Shown here: positions 48,727 to 58,844 of the stretch, piece after piece
Position numbering within the stretch: position 1 is the first letter of the stretch
Layout of the letters: each line of letters opens with the position of its first letter
NCBI GenBank assembly: GCA_035535995.1
Contig: DATLOZ010000009.1
Coordinates: 257,003-321,002 of the forward strand
Direction of reading: 5' to 3'
DNA: 64,000 bases
Source of the DNA: JANYCO01 sp035535995
GTDB lineage: Bacteria > Bacteroidota > Bacteroidia > Cytophagales > Cytophagaceae
The notes under the pieces: generated by a model
Databases searched by the model: none
Told to the model about the DNA's origin: nothing
The model's input: only the letters and a program-made list of their open reading frames with translations
Made by a program: the position numbers and the translations under genes

Positions 48727-51700
48727 TTATTTCACACGAATTATACCTGCGCCATTGTAGGAATGGTATTCTCCATTATACATCGCATCCGCGCTTACTG
48801 GCCCCATCACAAAACTTCCTTTGGAAACAGCTCTCACCACATAGTAGTAAGATTTTGTGTTTCCATCAACGGTTGTAAACAAATTGATGCGATCATCGCG
48901 GATATCAAAATGCTCAGGCGCTGCATTGTCTTTGATCCATTGCATGTCGGCAGTTTCGCTTAGCCTTGGATTTTCGATCTCAAAACCTGCCGGCAGAATA
49001 TCGGTGATCACTACATTCTCCACCGAAGAACGATCGGTAGTCGCCACGGTGATCTTTACTACTACAAGATCGTTCTGCTCAAAGTTAGTACCGCTGATCG
49101 CTCTGCCGTTGCGGTCGTAGAAGGCTTTGCGCACGCGGATGAAGCTATCTTCTTCTTTCACTTTGCCATCACTGCTCAAGCCTTCCTGTTCCCAGAAATA
49201 ATAAAGCGCCCCTGAACCTTTGGCTGAGATCTCTATTTCTTTTCCTGAAATATTTTTCGTCAATACAAGCGTTCCGCCTTTATAACTTCCGATCGATTTT
49301 CCATCAGCAGTAATTTCGGCAGTAGCAGTGCTCTCATTGGCTTTCTTTGCAATTTTTCCTAACGCGATAAATGCGAATGCGCGTTCTTGCGTAGAAAGAT
49401 AGCGTTGCTCTTTCATTTGTCTTGTAAGATGCTGCGCGAGAATTCCTACCTGCGGATTTCCAGGATCGCTTTCCACCAACGCATTCAGCGAGATCGCCAT
49501 GTCGCGGGTATAGGAATAAAAGCTTCCGCCAAAAGCATTGATCGATTTTTCACCTTCGAATGCAGTTGGCAACAAGGCACGCGCACTTCCCTGGTCGCCC
49601 AAAATGCGGTAGGTGGAAGCCAGTAGATATCGGGAATCCAGCGCCATGCTGTTTTTATTTGATTTATAATAGTTCATGATCGAAAGATCCTGGCGGCCTA
49701 CATTGGCTAGTATATAGAGCGAGTAGAAGATCTCTTTCGCCGGGATCTGGCGCGTGCGGTAGGTGCCGTCTTCGTAGTAATAATAATCGTAGGTCATTTT
49801 TTCTTTTACCTTTTGTTGCAAATAACCATACATTTTTTCAAGCATAGAATTGCTTACTTCGAATCCTGCCTTACGCGCTTCAGTGAGGAAATGTGCAGCA
49901 TACACCGTACCCCACCAACTTTCATCGTAGCCGCCCAGCCAGTAGCTAAGCGCACCATTGTTGAGCTGCATCGCCGATAATTTGCGGATCGCTTCCTGCA
50001 CGTTGTAATTCGGATCTTCCAGCGACTTCCGTTTCGCACCAATACTTTTTACCATATCGTTGAAATACAATTGTGGGAATGCTTTGGAAACCGTCTGCTC
50101 CACACATCCATGCGGGTAGCCAAGCAAATAATCCAGGTCATTTTCAAACTGGATCATCGGCGAACGGCTTACGATCAGCTTTCCATCAATGGAGGAAGGA
50201 ATAAAATCATTGTCCATCGTAAGCTTTTCTGTACTGCCTGCGGCAACTTGTCCTGACGTATGCTGCTTGACCAACGAAGCCGGAGGACGAACAGTCATAT
50301 CGGTTTCTTCTTTGAATTTTTCATTTAAGGCCGACACCGTTGTCACGATCTTGCCTGTGCCGATCTCTTTCTTGGCATAAATTTTAAACTGCACTACCTG
50401 CTCCGAATTTCCTTTGATTGAAATTCGCTTTGAGCTTTCTCCTATTACCATCATCGGACCTGTAACGTTCAGTTGCGCCGTAGCATCTGCGTTAGTGCCT
50501 GTGGTGTTGGTAAGCGTCACCGGCACCAGCGCGGTATCGCCCGGGCTCAGGAATCTTGGCAACGAAGTACTCACTACAACCGGGTCGGCCACTTTCATAT
50601 TTTTACTTGCCGAACCGAATGATTTCCCCTGGTAAGCCACTGCCATGATACGAAGGTCACCGGAGAATTGCGGAATGAAAATTTCATAATATGCTTTGCC
50701 ATCTGAATTGGTGCGAAGTGTACCGCTCCAGAAAGAGACAAGCTTCACACGCCGGTTGTTGAGCGGGTTGGCGCGTTTTTCCAGGTTGTAACCGTCACCT
50801 GCCACGCTACTTTTTCTTCCGGAAAGTTCCGGTAAAAGTTTTGGATAAATATCATAAGCATTTACTTCCAATGCTTTTCTTCTATAAAAGAAACCATAAG
50901 GATCTGGCGTACGTGTATTTTTCAATTGTAGAATTCCCTCGTCTACTACGGCGATGGTCATTTCTACATCCGAATTTCCATTCGCTGCTTCTACCATAAT
51001 TCTTTGCTTGGTATTCGAGCGGGATTTTTCGGCAGCTTCGATTTTCAGCTCCAGCTTGTTGGACTTCCGCTCCACGGTCAATGGTGCATAGCCATGGCCC
51101 ACCGTAAGCGGCAGTGAGCTTTCTGTATTAGGCTTGATAAGCGTGGCGGAAATATAGGCGTTTGGAAGATATTCTTCTTTGATGGTAATAGAAGTAGAGG
51201 CAGATTTTTTATCGGTATCCAGATAAAAATAATCGTACACTTTATCGCGCTCTACGGTTACCAATATTTTTCCGGCAAACGGAGTTTTGAAAAGTAGTTT
51301 GGCTTCCTCTCCTACCTCGTATTTATCCTTATCCATTTCAATCGTTACTTTTCCTTCGTTGTCCACTTCAAAAGAAGAATTATCCGTAGTGCCAAATCCA
51401 TACGCATAGAAATACTGCGACACGTAGGCATCTGTTTCCGGCAGCTTCACGCGAACTTCGTAAGAACCGGACCTTGTAGGATTGAATGTATAAAACGTTT
51501 TAGTACCACTGATGGTAAAATTTCTATCTTCCAGCACTACTTCTCTTCGCTGTGACACATAACGATAACCGCTATAATTTTTCTCCATCACTGTTTGCCA
51601 ATCGTAACGGATCACCTGCACTCGTGCCTGGAAAGATGACAAAGCCTTACCATCTTTATTCACTGCTACCAGCGGTATTTGTAGCGGCTTGTTGATGTCT

Positions 51701-54132
51701 ACGTAATTGTCAAAATATTTTATACCAAGGAATGTCTCCTGGGTAAGCACCTCAAATGATTTCATCTGATGCACCGGACGCCCAGATTCATCGAAGACCG
51801 TTACATACGTATTTCCGTCAAGAATTCCTGAATTTTTATATGTATCAGGGAATGTAAACACTTCCGTCGCTTGTCCGTTTTCATCAGTCTTTCCTTGACG
51901 AAGGTCGTTCGGATAATAACTTTCTTTGATGGCGTTGATCTGGAAGTTATAATCTTCAAATCCTTGCGGAGAAAAATAAGCGCGGCTTAGCGTCATTTCT
52001 ACTTCGTAATTTCTATTCGAAGCGGGAGGCCCGAATAGATTGAGCGCTGTAGCAGTGACTTGAAGTGGCTGACTAAGCTTTACTGTTTCGCTGTTCAATA
52101 CAGCATTCACTTTTATTCTATCCGGAATAAATTCTTCTACGCTGATAAGTTTGGAATTTAACAGAACGTCGTTGGCTGTATACACTTCGATATTGTATGA
52201 ACCCGTAACAGTTGCAGCCGGCAGAATGAAATCTGTAGCAAAAGATCCTTCCGAATTCAGCATTCCTTTTTTGGCAGAAAATTCTTTTCCATTCGGAAGA
52301 ATAACTTTCATCTTTACCGGAACGGCTTTCAGCGGCTGCCACTCATGATCACGTATTACTGTGTTCAGATGCATCGTATCGCCGGGACGGTAAATTTCTC
52401 TTTCTCCATAAATGAAGGCTTCGTAGCCCGAGACATTGTTGTAAGCGCCGCCTATGTCGAACTGGGAAGTTTCTACTCTTGTTTCATCAAAATACAAATA
52501 GTTAAAACTACCCGTTCCCTGGCAAGTAATCATCTTGATCGTAAAACCTGGAGCTTTCTTTTTGATGTCCGGAAATTTTGCTACGCCATCTCCGTCTGTG
52601 ACGGCTTTATAGACAGATTGGTTGTTAGAGCTGATCAAATTTACTTCCAGACCGCTGATTAGATCTGTACTGATAATAGAGTTGGCAAAAACATAAATAT
52701 CATTTTCAGTTTCCTTCACGATCATCCCGATATCGGAAATGGAAATGATCTTGGAAGATTTGATCCACTGCTGATCCAGAGAGCTTACGGTTACCACATA
52801 AATACCCTGGAAAGCGTTTAGGTCTTTGAAATCAAGGTCAAGCAAACGCGCACCGCCATTTTTCTTCAGACTTTTGGTTTGAATTTCTTTTTCCAAAACA
52901 AGATCGCCACAATCTTCTATACCTGAATAACCAGAGCCGTAACCATATCCTTCTTCGTAATAATAATCTTCATAATTGGAATACATATTCTTCTTGAGGA
53001 ACTGAATAATATTATTCTCATAGATCTTATAAACGGTCAACTTTACCTCTGGTACATTGATAATATTGACAGCCACATTTTTTTCTCCTCTGTCAGTGAG
53101 GTAAATTCCTTTTTTATTTACAAAATTAATACTCGGCTCCTGCGCACCAAACACAAGGTCTTGCTGATATTCTTCTTTCAATGTACCGCCAAAAATTCCT
53201 TTCAGTTCTTTTTTCACCACCAAACGATATGCATTGCCCGACTGGAAGCCGCCACGGATATAGAACCCGGAAGCATGAGGTTCTACCGATATCTGAAGCG
53301 AAGGTTCGATCGTGATCAGCTTTTCAATATCCTGTTCATCGGTTTGCTGATTTGTAAGAACATTGATGTATCCTTTTTCATCTTCATACAAGGCTTCTGC
53401 CTGAATGATCTGAAATTTATCTTTGGATGGAATAGTGGTTTCGTATTTGATTTCTTCTTTGGAAACAAAGTTACTTTCGCTGCATTTCAATCCGGGGCTG
53501 ATCACAACCGATATATTTTTATCATCAAAAGAACCATCCGACTCCGGCACTGCGATCATGATCTTGTCGGAGTTATAAGAAGAATTTAATTCAAAGCGCT
53601 GCTCTTGCCCGCCGATCTTGACATGTAGGAGGTTTCGCAGATCGGAAGGGTTTATTTTTGCATTGAAGACAAGCTCTGTCCTTAGCTCTGTGATGTTTTT
53701 ATTTTGTTCGTTCTTCGCCCAGAAAAGCGAAGCGCCTAATAAATTGAGATAAGGCGTATGAAAGCGTATAGCTTCTTCCGGCAAAGAATATTTTTTTTCC
53801 GCCTTGGCCACCAGCTTATCGGTGAAAGTAGCAGTGTAGTCTGTAGAAGGAAGGAAACTGATATCCGGTGAGAAAACCAGCTCATCGTTGCCGGTCCATT
53901 TAAATTTTCCTTTCACCTCAGGAGTAAACGTGATGTAAGGCTCGTCCATCCAGATATTGATAAGACTGTCTGGGACAAGATTTTTATTAAAATTAAAAAC
54001 CAGGTTTTGTTGAAGCTCGATCTCTTCGTCAAAATTTTTATCGTCAAGTTTTAGTTTGTTTCCCGAACAAGAAAACAGGAATACTGTTATTACAAAAGTA
54101 ACAACAAGGGAAGGCAGGTTTCTGATTAGCAT
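48727..54132 (-). CDS. Bacterial alpha-2-macroglobulin family lipoprotein
   Basis: 1801 residues. The lipobox FLFSC gives Cys22, so it is anchored in a membrane facing the periplasm. The N-terminal macroglobulin domains include the MG2-type segment EAFIYGEREIYRPGDTMHLN. The thioester motif is intact: HGCVEQT with Cys1343 and Gln1346. It is followed by an alpha/alpha toroid thioester domain (about 1330-1620) and the C-terminal receptor-type domain (VKITVATTDRSSVENVVITD). The family traps proteases that breach the envelope. It is often linked to pbpC, but no penicillin-binding protein is nearby here. An inserted Tyr/Gly-rich patch (YSNYEDYYYEEGYGYGSGYS) is odd. Confidence 0.93.
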   Translation of the reverse strand: MLIRNLPSLVVTFVITVFLFSCSGNKLKLDDKNFDEEIELQQNLVFNFNKNLVPDSLINIWMDEPYITFTPEVKGKFKWTGNDELVFSPDISFLPSTDYTATFTDKLVAKAEKKYSLPEEAIRFHTPYLNLLGASLFWAKNEQNKNITELRTELVFNAKINPSDLRNLLHVKIGGQEQRFELNSSYNSDKIMIAVPESDGSFDDKNISVVISPGLKCSESNFVSKEEIKYETTIPSKDKFQIIQAEALYEDEKGYINVLTNQQTDEQDIEKLITIEPSLQISVEPHASGFYIRGGFQSGNAYRLVVKKELKGIFGGTLKEEYQQDLVFGAQEPSINFVNKKGIYLTDRGEKNVAVNIINVPEVKLTVYKIYENNIIQFLKKNMYSNYEDYYYEEGYGYGSGYSGIEDCGDLVLEKEIQTKSLKKNGGARLLDLDFKDLNAFQGIYVVTVSSLDQQWIKSSKIISISDIGMIVKETENDIYVFANSIISTDLISGLEVNLISSNNQSVYKAVTDGDGVAKFPDIKKKAPGFTIKMITCQGTGSFNYLYFDETRVETSQFDIGGAYNNVSGYEAFIYGEREIYRPGDTMHLNTVIRDHEWQPLKAVPVKMKVILPNGKEFSAKKGMLNSEGSFATDFILPAATVTGSYNIEVYTANDVLLNSKLISVEEFIPDRIKVNAVLNSETVKLSQPLQVTATALNLFGPPASNRNYEVEMTLSRAYFSPQGFEDYNFQINAIKESYYPNDLRQGKTDENGQATEVFTFPDTYKNSGILDGNTYVTVFDESGRPVHQMKSFEVLTQETFLGIKYFDNYVDINKPLQIPLVAVNKDGKALSSFQARVQVIRYDWQTVMEKNYSGYRYVSQRREVVLEDRNFTISGTKTFYTFNPTRSGSYEVRVKLPETDAYVSQYFYAYGFGTTDNSSFEVDNEGKVTIEMDKDKYEVGEEAKLLFKTPFAGKILVTVERDKVYDYFYLDTDKKSASTSITIKEEYLPNAYISATLIKPNTESSLPLTVGHGYAPLTVERKSNKLELKIEAAEKSRSNTKQRIMVEAANGNSDVEMTIAVVDEGILQLKNTRTPDPYGFFYRRKALEVNAYDIYPKLLPELSGRKSSVAGDGYNLEKRANPLNNRRVKLVSFWSGTLRTNSDGKAYYEIFIPQFSGDLRIMAVAYQGKSFGSASKNMKVADPVVVSTSLPRFLSPGDTALVPVTLTNTTGTNADATAQLNVTGPMMVIGESSKRISIKGNSEQVVQFKIYAKKEIGTGKIVTTVSALNEKFKEETDMTVRPPASLVKQHTSGQVAAGSTEKLTMDNDFIPSSIDGKLIVSRSPMIQFENDLDYLLGYPHGCVEQTVSKAFPQLYFNDMVKSIGAKRKSLEDPNYNVQEAIRKLSAMQLNNGALSYWLGGYDESWWGTVYAAHFLTEARKAGFEVSNSMLEKMYGYLQQKVKEKMTYDYYYYEDGTYRTRQIPAKEIFYSLYILANVGRQDLSIMNYYKSNKNSMALDSRYLLASTYRILGDQGSARALLPTAFEGEKSINAFGGSFYSYTRDMAISLNALVESDPGNPQVGILAQHLTRQMKEQRYLSTQERAFAFIALGKIAKKANESTATAEITADGKSIGSYKGGTLVLTKNISGKEIEISAKGSGALYYFWEQEGLSSDGKVKEEDSFIRVRKAFYDRNGRAISGTNFEQNDLVVVKITVATTDRSSVENVVITDILPAGFEIENPRLSETADMQWIKDNAAPEHFDIRDDRINLFTTVDGNTKSYYYVVRAVSKGSFVMGPVSADAMYNGEYHSYNGAGIIRVK

Positions 54133-54288
54133 AAAAGTTTGGATGATAAAGCTTATTTGAAGTTAAGTTATTTTTTGAAAAACAAATAGATCGGAGGTAG
54201 AAATTGCACATTAAATTTAGCATTTCTCAAAACCATAACTTCTTTTTCTCCGTACTTGTAACCGGTGATAGCTAAGTGAGTTCCGTTC

Positions 54289-55998
54289 ATGTTCAAATTT
54301 CGTTTCCCCATCAAAATTGCGCTTTTTTATCTATGTATAGGAATTGCATGGATCTTATTGAGCGATAAAGTCCTTCTGATTTTAATGAAATCCGGTTCCG
54401 GTGAGCAGATCACCCGGATCCAGAATTATAAAGGCGTGTTCTTTATTTTCCTCACTTCAGGATTGCTTTACCTGATGTGCAATTATTATTATAAAAAACA
54501 GCGAAAAATAATTCAATCCAGTCATCAGAATTCCGAACGACTTAATACTATGCTGGAAAGTATTACCGATGGCTTCTTTGCGGTAGACCGCAATGGTATT
54601 ATTACGCATATCAACCAGGCTTGCGCCCGGCTATTCGGAGGCTCGAGAGAAACCTTTGTCGGCAAAAAACTTTGGACACTTTTTCCCGACTATACCGATT
54701 CGAGATCTTACCGCGAATACAGCCGCGCGCTAAAGGAAAACGTAACCGTTCATTTCGAAGACTACCTCGCTCCATACGAGGCATGGTTTGAAGTGAATGC
54801 ATATCCTTTTCAAAAAGGACTCGCTGTCTACTTTCGCGATATTACTCAGCAAAAACTTATTCGTCGCGAGCTGATGGTAGGCAAAAGCAGTCTCGACGCG
54901 CTCATCAACAATACGAGCGATCTGATCTGGTCGGTAGACCGGGATTGCAGGCTTTTATCGTTCAACAAACCTTTCCGGGATATGATGAAATATTTCCTGC
55001 CAGACCAGGAAATACAGAAAGGAATGCGACTGGCATTCCCCACCGTTTCTGCCAAAGATGTTGCCGAAGACTGGATGCAGTATTATCAAAGAGCGTTGGA
55101 AGGAGAACAGTTTACTGTGGAATATTTTTCGAAACCGGCTGGACAGGTTTTTTATACAGAAACAAGCTTTAACCCGATCTTCAACGAACAGCAGGAGATC
55201 ATTGGAGTAGGTTGCTTTTCCAGGGATATTGGTCATCACAAAAAAACAGAAGAGGAACGGAAATTATTGATCCAGCGGTTGGTGAATCAGAATAAAGACC
55301 TGGAAGAATTTTCTTTTATCGCTTCGCACAACCTGCGCTCTCCGGTAGCCAGTATTCTTGGGCTTCTCCAGATCTACAATAAACAAGAGCCTTCCGATCC
55401 GCATAATGAAGTGGTGATGGAAAATCTTAAAAAGACTGCAGGCAAACTCGACGAGATCATTGTAGACCTTGCGCAAATTCTTGATATCCGCTACCGGCTT
55501 GAGGAAGCGAAAGAACAGGTATCATTTGATTCGATCATCGATACGATCAAGAGTATGCTTTCTTATCATATCGTAAAAAATAACGCTGTACTCGAAACAG
55601 ATTTCGCTGTACCACAAGTAGACACTGTTAAAAGCTACTTGACGAATATTCTTTTCAACCTGATCTCAAATTCTATCAAATACAGAAAAGAGGAGACTAC
55701 ACCTGTAGTCCGCATCAGTACGGAAGAGTCGGAGGATTATGTATTGATCAAAGTCAAAGACAATGGAGTAGGACTGGACCTTGAAAAGCATGAACAAAAA
55801 CTGTTTATGCCTTACAAACGTTTTCACAACCATGTAAGTGGAAAAGGGATTGGTCTTTACCTTGTGAAGAGCCAGGTGGAAGCGCTCCAAGGGATGGTCA
55901 AAGTAGAAAGCAGTCCTGGTGCGGGCACTACACTTTTTATCTACCTGAAAACATTTTCTAAAACTCCTGTAGTCGCTGAGGAATGTACCAACGAATAG
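54289..55998 (+). CDS. PAS-domain sensor histidine kinase (orphan)
   Basis: 569 residues. Two membrane segments (about 8-26 and 48-66) are followed by PAS domain 1 (about 85-190, MLESITDGFFAVDRNGIITH), PAS domain 2 (about 203-315, INNTSDLIWSVDRDCRLLSF), a HisKA helix with the phosphorylated His347 in FIASHNLRSPVASILGLL, and a HATPase domain (NILFNLISNSIKYRKEE, IKVKDNGVGLDLEK, KGIGLYLVKSQVEALQG). No receiver or response regulator is adjacent, so its partner is elsewhere. The short loop between the TMs (about 27-47) suggests that the PAS domains do the sensing. Its 3' end overlaps the next, convergent gene by 41 bp. Confidence 0.93.
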   Translation: MFKFRFPIKIALFYLCIGIAWILLSDKVLLILMKSGSGEQITRIQNYKGVFFIFLTSGLLYLMCNYYYKKQRKIIQSSHQNSERLNTMLESITDGFFAVDRNGIITHINQACARLFGGSRETFVGKKLWTLFPDYTDSRSYREYSRALKENVTVHFEDYLAPYEAWFEVNAYPFQKGLAVYFRDITQQKLIRRELMVGKSSLDALINNTSDLIWSVDRDCRLLSFNKPFRDMMKYFLPDQEIQKGMRLAFPTVSAKDVAEDWMQYYQRALEGEQFTVEYFSKPAGQVFYTETSFNPIFNEQQEIIGVGCFSRDIGHHKKTEEERKLLIQRLVNQNKDLEEFSFIASHNLRSPVASILGLLQIYNKQEPSDPHNEVVMENLKKTAGKLDEIIVDLAQILDIRYRLEEAKEQVSFDSIIDTIKSMLSYHIVKNNAVLETDFAVPQVDTVKSYLTNILFNLISNSIKYRKEETTPVVRISTEESEDYVLIKVKDNGVGLDLEKHEQKLFMPYKRFHNHVSGKGIGLYLVKSQVEALQGMVKVESSPGAGTTLFIYLKTFSKTPVVAEECTNE

Positions 55999-57637
55999 AC
56001 ATGCCGCCCAGCAAGGCTACTCTGTCAAGAGGATTGTATGTGCTATTATAGTTACGATAAGTTACATAGCCATCTATAAAAATATTATGGAAAGCCATGT
56101 AAGTTAGATTAAGCGTGGTATAGATCAAATTAGTTGCAATTCCCTGGCCTGTTCTGTTGCCATATTCCTGTTGATAGGTAGTATAGTTTTTAAAGATATT
56201 GCCTCCCCAGTTTACTCCGGCAGTATCTGTTCCCAGTTTAGTCAGGAATGCTTTTGCTGTGATAGTCAACCTTGAGATCGGCTGGTAGCGCGCGATCCCG
56301 ATGAGTTCGGTAAAGTTGGCACCTAAAGGATGCGCGAGTGGCTGGTTGTAATTGCTGAAATTAGTAAAGTTGTTGTAATGCGCGTAAGTATATGGCCGCA
56401 CGTAATTGATCTCTCCTTGCAAGTCAAGATTTTTCACCCCAAATGCATCGATGTATTTCAAACCTCCCTGGAGCGCTTGTTTATTGGCCCACCAGCCTTT
56501 GCCTGAGCGCACCTGGTCGAGTACAAATTCATCCAATATAATTTGTCCGTACAAAGAAAAATGGCGGAGAAAATTATATTTAAAATCAAATCCCATCATT
56601 GCATTGTCAAAGCTTCCCAATTGCTGTTCGGCAGATCGGTAAAAAATAACAGGGTTCAAATAAGTAATATCAAACTGGCCGGGCTTTGTAGAATCTTTTG
56701 TACGTCCACGCAGTGCTACTGCTTCGAAAATGCCAATATTCAATTTTTTAAAAAGGTTGATGCTCAGATGGTGGTAGTTGACATATTTTTTGGCAAAAAG
56801 AGTATCGTAACTTTTTGGATAAGCCGTCATCTCGGTGAAGAGGTTCATGTAATTAAACTTCCAAATTTTGGTATTCAGCTTTAAGAACGTATAGCCACTT
56901 GAGTTGTCGGAAAGAATGAGCGATCGATAACCGTTTCCGAGAAAATTTTTATCATGTCCAAATTGCAAAGCGATGTGTTTTGTAACATTAAAATTGATGT
57001 AACCTCTTGCTGAGATAAAATCAACCCCTCTTGTTTTAAAATTTTTCACATAGCCTTCTCCGGGCAATGCGTGGAAGGCCGTCCGGTAATCTGTCACATA
57101 AGAAGGCATGAGCGCCTGGTTGTCGGTAAAAAAAGTATAGAACCCAACTTTCTGATCGATCATCCCTCTCAGCTCAATCCCGCGTGTATTCTGGGAAAGC
57201 GCCCCATAATTTCTTTCATATCCTCCCGACACATACACCACTGGATTTACATGAAGATCGAAGTCTTGAGTATGAACGGAAAAAGCGTCTGATTTTTTCT
57301 TGTAAAAAGTTTTCAGCAAAGGTCTTCTGCTGTCGTTGTCGGCAGTAGAAGAAAATTCCCAGTTGTCATTGGCTAAGTATGTAAAATTAAAACGGTCTGC
57401 TTTAGAAAAATGCTTGAGCGAAGCGCTGTCTTTGGCAAGTGTATCAATGAAAGCCGCTACAGCTTTGCGTGTGTAAGGCTTTACAGAAGAAAAATAACTG
57501 TCCGCCATTTTCCCATTTAAAATCTCGTACCGATCTACAGTATGATAATAACTATTGTTCAAAGGCACGTAGGAGCTTTGTCCATATGCATTCAAACATA
57601 GAACCATTAATAAGGTTATGCTGCAAAGTAGTTTCAT
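55958..57637 (-). CDS. Capsule-assembly Wzi-like outer-membrane barrel protein
   Basis: 559 residues with a signal peptide (1-19, LNAYG). The N-terminal helical part (VPLNNSYYHTVDRYEILNGK ... RKAVAAFIDTLAKDS) is followed by many amphipathic strands (GVDFISARGYINFNVTKHIA, ALQFGHDKNFLGNGYRSLIL, MAFHNIFIDGYVTYRNYNST). The FGHDKNFLGNGYRS block is typical of the Wzi/RemB-like family of Bacteroidota. The protein is presumably an outer-membrane barrel involved in surface polysaccharide or gliding functions. That role is inferred from family resemblance only. Its stop lies within the 3' end of the histidine kinase gene on the other strand. Confidence 0.7.
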   Translation of the reverse strand: MKLLCSITLLMVLCLNAYGQSSYVPLNNSYYHTVDRYEILNGKMADSYFSSVKPYTRKAVAAFIDTLAKDSASLKHFSKADRFNFTYLANDNWEFSSTADNDSRRPLLKTFYKKKSDAFSVHTQDFDLHVNPVVYVSGGYERNYGALSQNTRGIELRGMIDQKVGFYTFFTDNQALMPSYVTDYRTAFHALPGEGYVKNFKTRGVDFISARGYINFNVTKHIALQFGHDKNFLGNGYRSLILSDNSSGYTFLKLNTKIWKFNYMNLFTEMTAYPKSYDTLFAKKYVNYHHLSINLFKKLNIGIFEAVALRGRTKDSTKPGQFDITYLNPVIFYRSAEQQLGSFDNAMMGFDFKYNFLRHFSLYGQIILDEFVLDQVRSGKGWWANKQALQGGLKYIDAFGVKNLDLQGEINYVRPYTYAHYNNFTNFSNYNQPLAHPLGANFTELIGIARYQPISRLTITAKAFLTKLGTDTAGVNWGGNIFKNYTTYQQEYGNRTGQGIATNLIYTTLNLTYMAFHNIFIDGYVTYRNYNSTYNPLDRVALLGGMSIRWYIPQRLQEF

Positions 57638-57738
57638 GTGGGAAAGGTTATTCGTTGATGCAAGTTAAATAAAATTGCACTTAAATAAGATTATTTAACT
57701 TATTTTCTAAGCTCAAAACTATAACCTTTATTTAGTCG

Positions 57739-57766
57739 TTGTATATCTACCGAAACGCTATATTTG
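57739..57766 (+). promoter_or_regulatory. Promoter overlapping a start codon (possible leaderless mRNA)
   Basis: TTG (57739-57741), a 17-nt spacer, then TATATTTG (57759-57766). The ATG at 57773 is 6 nt after the -7 element, where transcription would begin. Confidence 0.6.
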
Positions 57767-57772
57767 CAGGCT

Positions 57773-58225
57773 ATGTGGGAAGATCTTTATAAATATTTCA
57801 TCGTATTTTTTTCAAGCATGTTCAAATTCTTTGTAGGGCTTGCGTTTGGTGCGGGGTTTCACTTGCCCTTATTAGTAAATTCCGCATTGGCTGTGCTGGG
57901 TATGATGACAAGCGTAGTGCTTTTCACTTCTTTTCTTGGTGAGTATTTTCATAAATGGATCATGAAAACTTTTTATAAGAATCAAAAACTTTTCACCAAG
58001 AACAATCGCCGCAAAGTAATGATCTGGAAAAAATTTGGTTTGCTTGGTGTGGCTTTTCTTACGCCAGTTCTCTTCACTCCAATCGGTGGGGCAATGATTG
58101 CCAATGGTTTTGGAGAATCGAAAGAACGGATCTTCTTGTATATGTTCATCAGCGCAGTTATCTGGGCATTGAGCTCTTCTTATTTGTTTGAACTGATCCG
58201 TTTGCTTCCTTTTTTTCACGCATAA
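57773..58225 (+). CDS. Small membrane protein (Sm_multidrug_ex-like)
   Basis: 150 residues from ATG 57773; a TTG at 57764 would overlap the promoter. Four hydrophobic stretches (about 8-30, 35-55, 85-110, 120-142) flank a basic cytoplasmic loop (KTFYKNQKLFTKNNRRKVMI). The segment WKKFGLLGVAFLTPVLFTPIG with GGAMIANGFG recalls the 'small multi-drug export' / DedA-like family, but the match is weak. Function unknown. The start codon may lie at the very 5' end of the mRNA. A second in-frame ATG at 57818 would give a shorter product. Confidence 0.7.
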   Translation: MWEDLYKYFIVFFSSMFKFFVGLAFGAGFHLPLLVNSALAVLGMMTSVVLFTSFLGEYFHKWIMKTFYKNQKLFTKNNRRKVMIWKKFGLLGVAFLTPVLFTPIGGAMIANGFGESKERIFLYMFISAVIWALSSSYLFELIRLLPFFHA

Positions 58226-58266
58226 TTTTTCAAAAAAAATTATTTCTCCTCTTGCGCTCTTTGCGC

Positions 58267-58274
58267 TATCTTTG
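58267..58274 (+). promoter_or_regulatory. Candidate -7 element of aroK
   Basis: TATCTTTG fits TAnnTTTG and lies 45 nt before the ATG. No convincing -33 element; the surrounding TTGCG-rich sequence (CTTGCGCTCTTTGCGC) is itself repetitive. Confidence 0.4.
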
Positions 58275-58319
58275 CAAACCTTGCGGTAAAAATCCAACCG
58301 TACGCTTAAAGTCAATACC

Positions 58320-58835
58320 ATGAATTTATTTCTCATCGGACTTCCTGGCTCAGGAAAATCTACGTTAGGCAAAGAGCTGGCACAAATGCTGGACCTGGCG
58401 TTGGTCGATACAGATGGAGAGATCATATCCACAGAAGGAAGAACGATCGAAACAATTTTTAAAGAATCGGGAGAAGTGTATTTCAGAAAAGCGGAACAAA
58501 ATTTATTACACCGGCTCACAGAAAAAAATAATCAGCTCATTTCTACAGGAGGCGGCATGCCTTGTTTTTTCGACAATATAGAAGTGATGAATCAAAAAGG
58601 AATTGTAGTATTCATTGACGTGCCTCCCGCCACCATCCATAAGCGCCTGATCGCGCAGCGCAGCGAGAATAGGCCGATGCTTGAAAATAAAACAGACGAA
58701 GAGGTATTGTTATTTCTACAGCAAAAATACGAGGAAAGATTTCTTTACTATTCCAAAGCTGCCATCCACGTAAAAGGATCAGATATTAGATCAACAGAAA
58801 TTTTAGAAGAGTTAAAAAAGAAAGGACTTTATTAA
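58320..58835 (+). CDS. aroK: Shikimate kinase
   Basis: 171 residues, the usual size. Walker A is GLPGSGKST (7-15); the shikimate/Mg site is Asp30-x-Asp32 in LVDTDGEI; Arg56 lies in YFRKAE; the GGG motif is at 77-79 (STGGGMP); Arg118 in ENRPML is the lid arginine. It phosphorylates shikimate with ATP in the pathway to aromatic amino acids. No other aro gene is nearby, which is common in this phylum. The next gene is convergent, only 9 bp away. Confidence 0.96.
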   Translation: MNLFLIGLPGSGKSTLGKELAQMLDLALVDTDGEIISTEGRTIETIFKESGEVYFRKAEQNLLHRLTEKNNQLISTGGGMPCFFDNIEVMNQKGIVVFIDVPPATIHKRLIAQRSENRPMLENKTDEEVLLFLQQKYEERFLYYSKAAIHVKGSDIRSTEILEELKKKGLY

Positions 58836-58844
58836 AGACCTGTT

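Noticed and set aside
57764..57772. TTG at 57764 as start of the small membrane protein
   Set aside because: It lies inside the -7 element TATATTTG; ATG 57773 is a better start.
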